A stretch of 37,498 nt of DNA from Sphingobacteriales bacterium TSM_CSS (GTDB taxonomy: Bacteria > Bacteroidota > Bacteroidia > Chitinophagales > UBA2359): contig NBMY01000047.1 of the NCBI GenBank assembly GCA_002212985.1, positions 1 through 37,498 on the forward strand. The letters run 5' to 3'. The notes beneath the pieces were generated by a model that did not search any database, had not been told where the DNA came from, and saw only the letters and a list, made by a program, of their open reading frames with translations. The position numbers were made by a program, and so were the translations under genes. This document shows, piece by piece, positions 35,601 to 37,498 of this stretch (position 1 is the first letter of the stretch; each line of letters begins with the position of its first letter).

Positions 35601-37498
35601 CGACAACTGGAACGGCAGCGGTGCCGATGTAATACCATTTACACTTACAATTGTCCATACACCACCGCCAACGGTAGTATAGTCATTGAGGTTAAGAGCG
35701 CCATCGGCAGCACACCACGCTTCGGGCAAGTCGAAACCGGTTTCGGTAGCACCGGTTATGGTAATTACCGCATCATCAAATGCAGTTGCACAAGGTATGG
35801 TACTGCTTGGACTGGTTACGGTGTAGCGGATGTTAATGGTATAAGGCGGCGTAGCGCTGGGCGTGATCGTGTACACCAAAGTATTGCCCGATGGGCTGAA
35901 GGTAATAGTTTCAATACCCGAATCGCTCAATACCGACCATGTTCCGCCGGGTGTTGTTGCGGGCGTAAGCAGCGAAGTGAGGTTTATGGTACCACTGGGA
36001 CTTTCGCAAACCGTAACGTTTTCGATAGTTGCATTTAATACCGGATAAACCACAACTGTAAATGAATCGCTGTCGGTACAGGTTCCGTTGGAAACTGTAT
36101 AGGTTAACACATAGGTACCGGGCAATGACGGGTTAAAGGTTGTACCGCTCACAGCTGTTGCAGATGGCCCAGCCGATGTCCATATGCCGCCGGTAGTAGT
36201 GGTGGCATTGTACAGTATAGTAAGGTCAAACGGCAGGTTCGGAGATCCAAGGCAGAACTCGTCGTTTTGGTTGGTAGCAACGGGGTCAAGCGTGGCACTT
36301 ACACCTTCCCAAACTACAATGTATTCTACTTTAGGTGTTCCACAGCCGTTTGCACCCGGTTGGTAACGAATACCAAGTACAGAGGAACCGGGCAAGCCCG
36401 AACCCGCAGGAGGATTGGTATAAGCCAGAGTGTTTACATTTACAACGCCGCCCGGTATTATCACGCCCGTTGCCGGTACGCTCGGTACGCCATTTTGACT
36501 AATTAAGTACCATGTGCCGCCACCTACTGCTGTGTAGCTGGCAAGGTTGAGGTTGCCATCATTACCGCACCATTCGTCGGGTAAATCAAAGCCTACTTCT
36601 GTGGCGCCGGTAATGGTAATCGTTGTCGGTGCACTGGTAGTAGTAGAACATGGTGCAGTAGCACCATTGCCATTTACCGTATAAGTTAGCTGTATGGTGT
36701 AAGGCGGTGTAGCAACAGAAGGTATGGTATAGGTTAGTACATCGTTACTGATACTTACCACGGTGGCAGTTGTGCCGCCTGCAATTACCGTCCAGGTACC
36801 ACCCGGAGTAGTGTTTGCCCCAAACATGGAAACCAGGTTAATGGTACCGCTCGGGCTTTCACATATTGTAATCGGGTTAATGGTGGCATTTACCGACGGG
36901 TAAACTACTACTGTTACGCTTTCGCTGTCTGCACATACGCCGTTGCTTACACTGTAAGTGAGTACATATGTGCCGGGCAAGCCGGGTGCAAAGGTAGTGC
37001 CGCTCACAGCCGTAGCATCGGGTCCCGATGAAGTCCAGGTACCACCGGTGGTTGTGCCGGCAGTGTAATATGCTGTCAGGTTAAACGGTAAGCCGGCAGA
37101 ACCAAGGCAGAATTGGTTGGGAACACCCGTTAAGGCAGCATCTACGCCTTCCGATACCGTAATGAACTCGGTCATCGGAACACCGCAGCCGCCTGCGCCG
37201 GGTTGGTAACGAATTTCAAGCACCGATGCGCCGTCAAGATAGCTCAACGTGCCTACCGTTACTATGCCGCCCGGTATTACTACGCCCGTTGCCGGTACGC
37301 TCGGTATGCCGTTCTGGCTCATTAAGTACCACGTGCCGCCGCCTGCTGCCGTGTAGTTGGAAAGGTCTATATCGCCATTGTCTTCGCACCACGTAGAGGG
37401 CAGGTCGAAGCCTGTTTCCGTAGCGCCCGTCAGGGTAATGAGTGCCTGATCGGTCGCAAAGTCGCACGGGGCGGGAGCGCCAAACAAGCCATTCAAAG
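29643..37498 (-). CDS. Giant T9SS-exported surface protein with Ig-like and HYR repeats (5' end outside window)
   Basis: The frame is open from the right edge to the stop at 29643, about 2617 residues; the start and signal peptide are outside. The N-terminal part in view has five long modules, each opening ETGFDLP/EVGFDLP-xx-W-C (near 37405, 36590, 35730, 34915 and 33670), followed by GGCGxPxTE, an Ig-like domain (GGxW..G, PGxYxxTY, VYP) and CESPSGTINL. Six HYR-type domains follow (about 32940-31020; marks QAPxxxCPxNVTVN, DNCG, YPVGTTxVVWTVTDxxGNxxTCxxxV). Then come SprB/PKD-like domains and a T9SS type A sorting domain at the end (SLIAYPNPFDNQTTIEF, LIVYSLDGKEV, LPAGMYIAEL, RYKLLLNG). Three extra segments are inserted into Ig-like or HYR domains at about 31800-32110, 33090-33375 and 34085-34580. 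It is secreted and surface-attached, probably an adhesin or structural fibre; the ligand is unknown. Confidence 0.93.
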   Translation of the reverse strand, partial: LNGLFGAPAPCDFATDQALITLTGATETGFDLPSTWCEDNGDIDLSNYTAAGGGTWYLMSQNGIPSVPATGVVIPGGIVTVGTLSYLDGASVLEIRYQPGAGGCGVPMTEFITVSEGVDAALTGVPNQFCLGSAGLPFNLTAYYTAGTTTGGTWTSSGPDATAVSGTTFAPGLPGTYVLTYSVSNGVCADSESVTVVVYPSVNATINPITICESPSGTINLVSMFGANTTPGGTWTVIAGGTTATVVSISNDVLTYTIPSVATPPYTIQLTYTVNGNGATAPCSTTTSAPTTITITGATEVGFDLPDEWCGNDGNLNLASYTAVGGGTWYLISQNGVPSVPATGVIIPGGVVNVNTLAYTNPPAGSGLPGSSVLGIRYQPGANGCGTPKVEYIVVWEGVSATLDPVATNQNDEFCLGSPNLPFDLTILYNATTTTGGIWTSAGPSATAVSGTTFNPSLPGTYVLTYTVSNGTCTDSDSFTVVVYPVLNATIENVTVCESPSGTINLTSLLTPATTPGGTWSVLSDSGIETITFSPSGNTLVYTITPSATPPYTINIRYTVTSPSSTIPCATAFDDAVITITGATETGFDLPEAWCAADGALNLNDYTTVGGGVWTIVSVNGITSAPLPFQLSGPGATVDNAIIGAIAGWGLDPLANFATVAIHYQPAAGGCGIPITEIITFYEDVDPSWTPEPVCEADLPINLNDWVTGTPGGTWSGTGVTAGGIFNPTQPGLYTITYTVGYEPCEESESHDITVYPELVNEINPITVCESPSGTINLSAMLGPDTPDNGTWTVVSDNLTITPIINNDVLSYYIVFGDVSPYQIVVEYTLPDVEVFPLGTPCNPAPAQATITIDGTTETGFDLPDVWCAADGPINLTNYTAVGGGWYALTTAPEVSIGTVYTPIVSATSYTVGITYTPVPGGCGQPMTEFVEIMPDVDASWDNPIVLCQDQLPYQLEGLTPGGVWSGPGVTPSGLFGEDPQYYVVDFSSGAVTASAPGNPNQVYSYTEDGMVVSTVAAPSPTNFFQFIPNGMQTDVELSTNGGNTIGTLGTQFIYNGGAPFDLVSVVMTAGTAGTNGTNGGSIFEAYNGATLVGTLTVPNSGAILVTFPPTFQDITRVVWRLQGGDPRTRIEEFTFLDNSAPVPPGNYQITYTLGSAPCAEEVTHIIEVVPIRYTDINPITVCQSPSGTVNLSAMLTPITTAGGTWAVVSDNLAITPTITNDVLNYQISFADVPPYQITIQYDIAPIGGVFDPGPCNPLPSTAVITITNTTETGFDLPDTWCVSSGPINLANYTTIGGGAYSLVTSPEIPLAGNLFIPQNGQGLVGITYTPAPNGCGTPKTEFIQIIDQLNVDILEPGDPFCLNGAVVDLNVSTTVSIPYPQGTVVTYIPNTTITIPAGTTVLYSVGSQVRYVNASTFIEGVSQSVPAGTVRSHGPGTPVTYPSATMVTLVNGSSITYTGVTVVNSSATGYWYGVGITDAIQGLFNPSIAGLGTHTITYVVNNNGCPAQATETIIVGDVVAPTFTVCPANVNVNTTSCSGFVGVPNPVVADNCNGIDHVDFVAIHTAGVFPGGVPPGVGTSINAGVMFPIGFGPNPLLLFPSSAASGVYPVGTTTITWTVVDLAGNSATCSTNIIVTDNQAPGIFCPANVTVNAAPGQCSATVTAQAPFTSDNCGVYSVSFTAVNTTDTGGDPVSPPVAFDPNGAAPNSGAPGTVSANGTYPGGVSVVTWTVTDASGNTATCSYTVTVNDNQAPQFVVCPQNITVNTAVGPPGQLFCSAIVTWDLPLVSDNCSASVSQSVINAYQQAQTTLTAAQAALLTASNNLQAAINVLTAAQTNLAANPTNPILAAAVLTAQTNVNAAQAAFNLVFASYTTALNNFLAAQAALNSAQNAADLVLTSNYQPGDEFPEGTTTVVYTVTDAAGNTATCSFTVTVVDNQAPTLTCPPNVTAGSIFGQCFGYAVVGLPTNLSDNCGITQDPMNSYNWGHNASDIYPVGVTTVVWSVVDINGNTGTCSMTVTINDTQAPTIICPEDPAVAEETDDYDYFVPASPGLCSAPVTIAPLIASDNCGVQSITNSFNNTSNATGIYPVGTTVVVWTVTDINGNTSTCQTIVVVVDNQSPTINCQAPAPVCTADCTINATGQFVTVPVPTYIDNCQIVSITNSFNGTADASGVYPIGTTFVVWTIVDASGNPASCTIPVVVNACCQANAGTLTVSGGLCPFDPVIASATGFATSSTVCSATPDTYSHAYVVVDNATGLIVAISTSGNFTTLGSGLPAGNYTVYSYSARTANPPVPAPAIGGTIAAIGSTSAGCYDVSGGIGFTVPDAFPENPLVSSLYQGDGVVPTFYNVVQLEVTGGTQPYGYQWTGLSGYVQYAVNENPTNTGVIITVVYADNATWNLVVTDANGCTDEALEFDNVPDVDPSALVDIYDYTIASSASNAANGSVTIYVEGGTPCGTGNNQYTYEWSGPSNWTSALPGPVTGGASYTLTNLPSGWYTVVVTDCSGQETVGWYWVPKQIRGRGKLADGESLIAYPNPFDNQTTIEFASAVSGNASLIVYSLDGKEVGSLFKGQVEADEVYSVEFNAKHLPAGMYIAELTSADGSKVRYKLLLNGK

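Overview
The window looks like a chromosome segment of a Bacteroidota bacterium, probably of the Chitinophagia/Saprospiria type, although the exact lineage cannot be read from it. The evidence is: very large secreted repeat proteins ending in type IX secretion system (T9SS) sorting domains, SprB/SdrD_B/HYR/Calx-beta/DUF11 modules, Bacteroidota-style promoters (TTTG, 19-20 nt, TAnnTTTG), LVIVD-repeat and TlpA-like envelope proteins, and A/T-rich leaders without clear Shine-Dalgarno sequences. I saw no tRNA, rRNA, CRISPR array, transposase or phage gene.

Layout. (1) 1-8680, minus strand: two surface-protein genes 18 bp apart; the downstream one runs off the left edge. (2) 9966-13800, minus strand: a compact three-gene operon in the order di-haem peroxidase/MauG-like protein, a lipoprotein resembling copper amine oxidase but lacking the copper ligands, and a small secreted protein of unknown function. 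(3) 14321-21346, minus strand: a 2341-residue T9SS-exported protein with recently expanded Calx-beta repeats. (4) 22817-29492, mostly plus strand: three short peptides with double-glycine leaders and a shared SSVNTW core motif, one at 22942 and two tandem copies at 28278 and 29080. An EamA transporter (minus), an LVIVD lipoprotein and a TlpA-like thioredoxin protein lie between them. (5) 29643-37498, minus strand: the C-terminal 2617 residues of another giant T9SS protein that runs off the right edge.

The giant proteins are probably cell-surface adhesins or gliding-type surface fibres. The most unusual content is the peptide family. All three begin with a bacteriocin/RiPP-type GG leader (LSxxxxxxIxGG). 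Two of the loci share nearly the same promoter including flanking bases, and each tandem copy is followed, in frame after a single TAA, by a second leaderless SSVNTW module before a strong terminator. No maturation enzyme or peptidase-containing exporter is in the window, so the peptides' fate is unknown. The second notable locus is the MauG-like plus amine-oxidase-like operon.

Large gene-free stretches are 8681-9965, 13801-14250, 21347-22816, 27623-28169 and 28691-29079. Domain names were assigned by eye from motifs; no database search was run.
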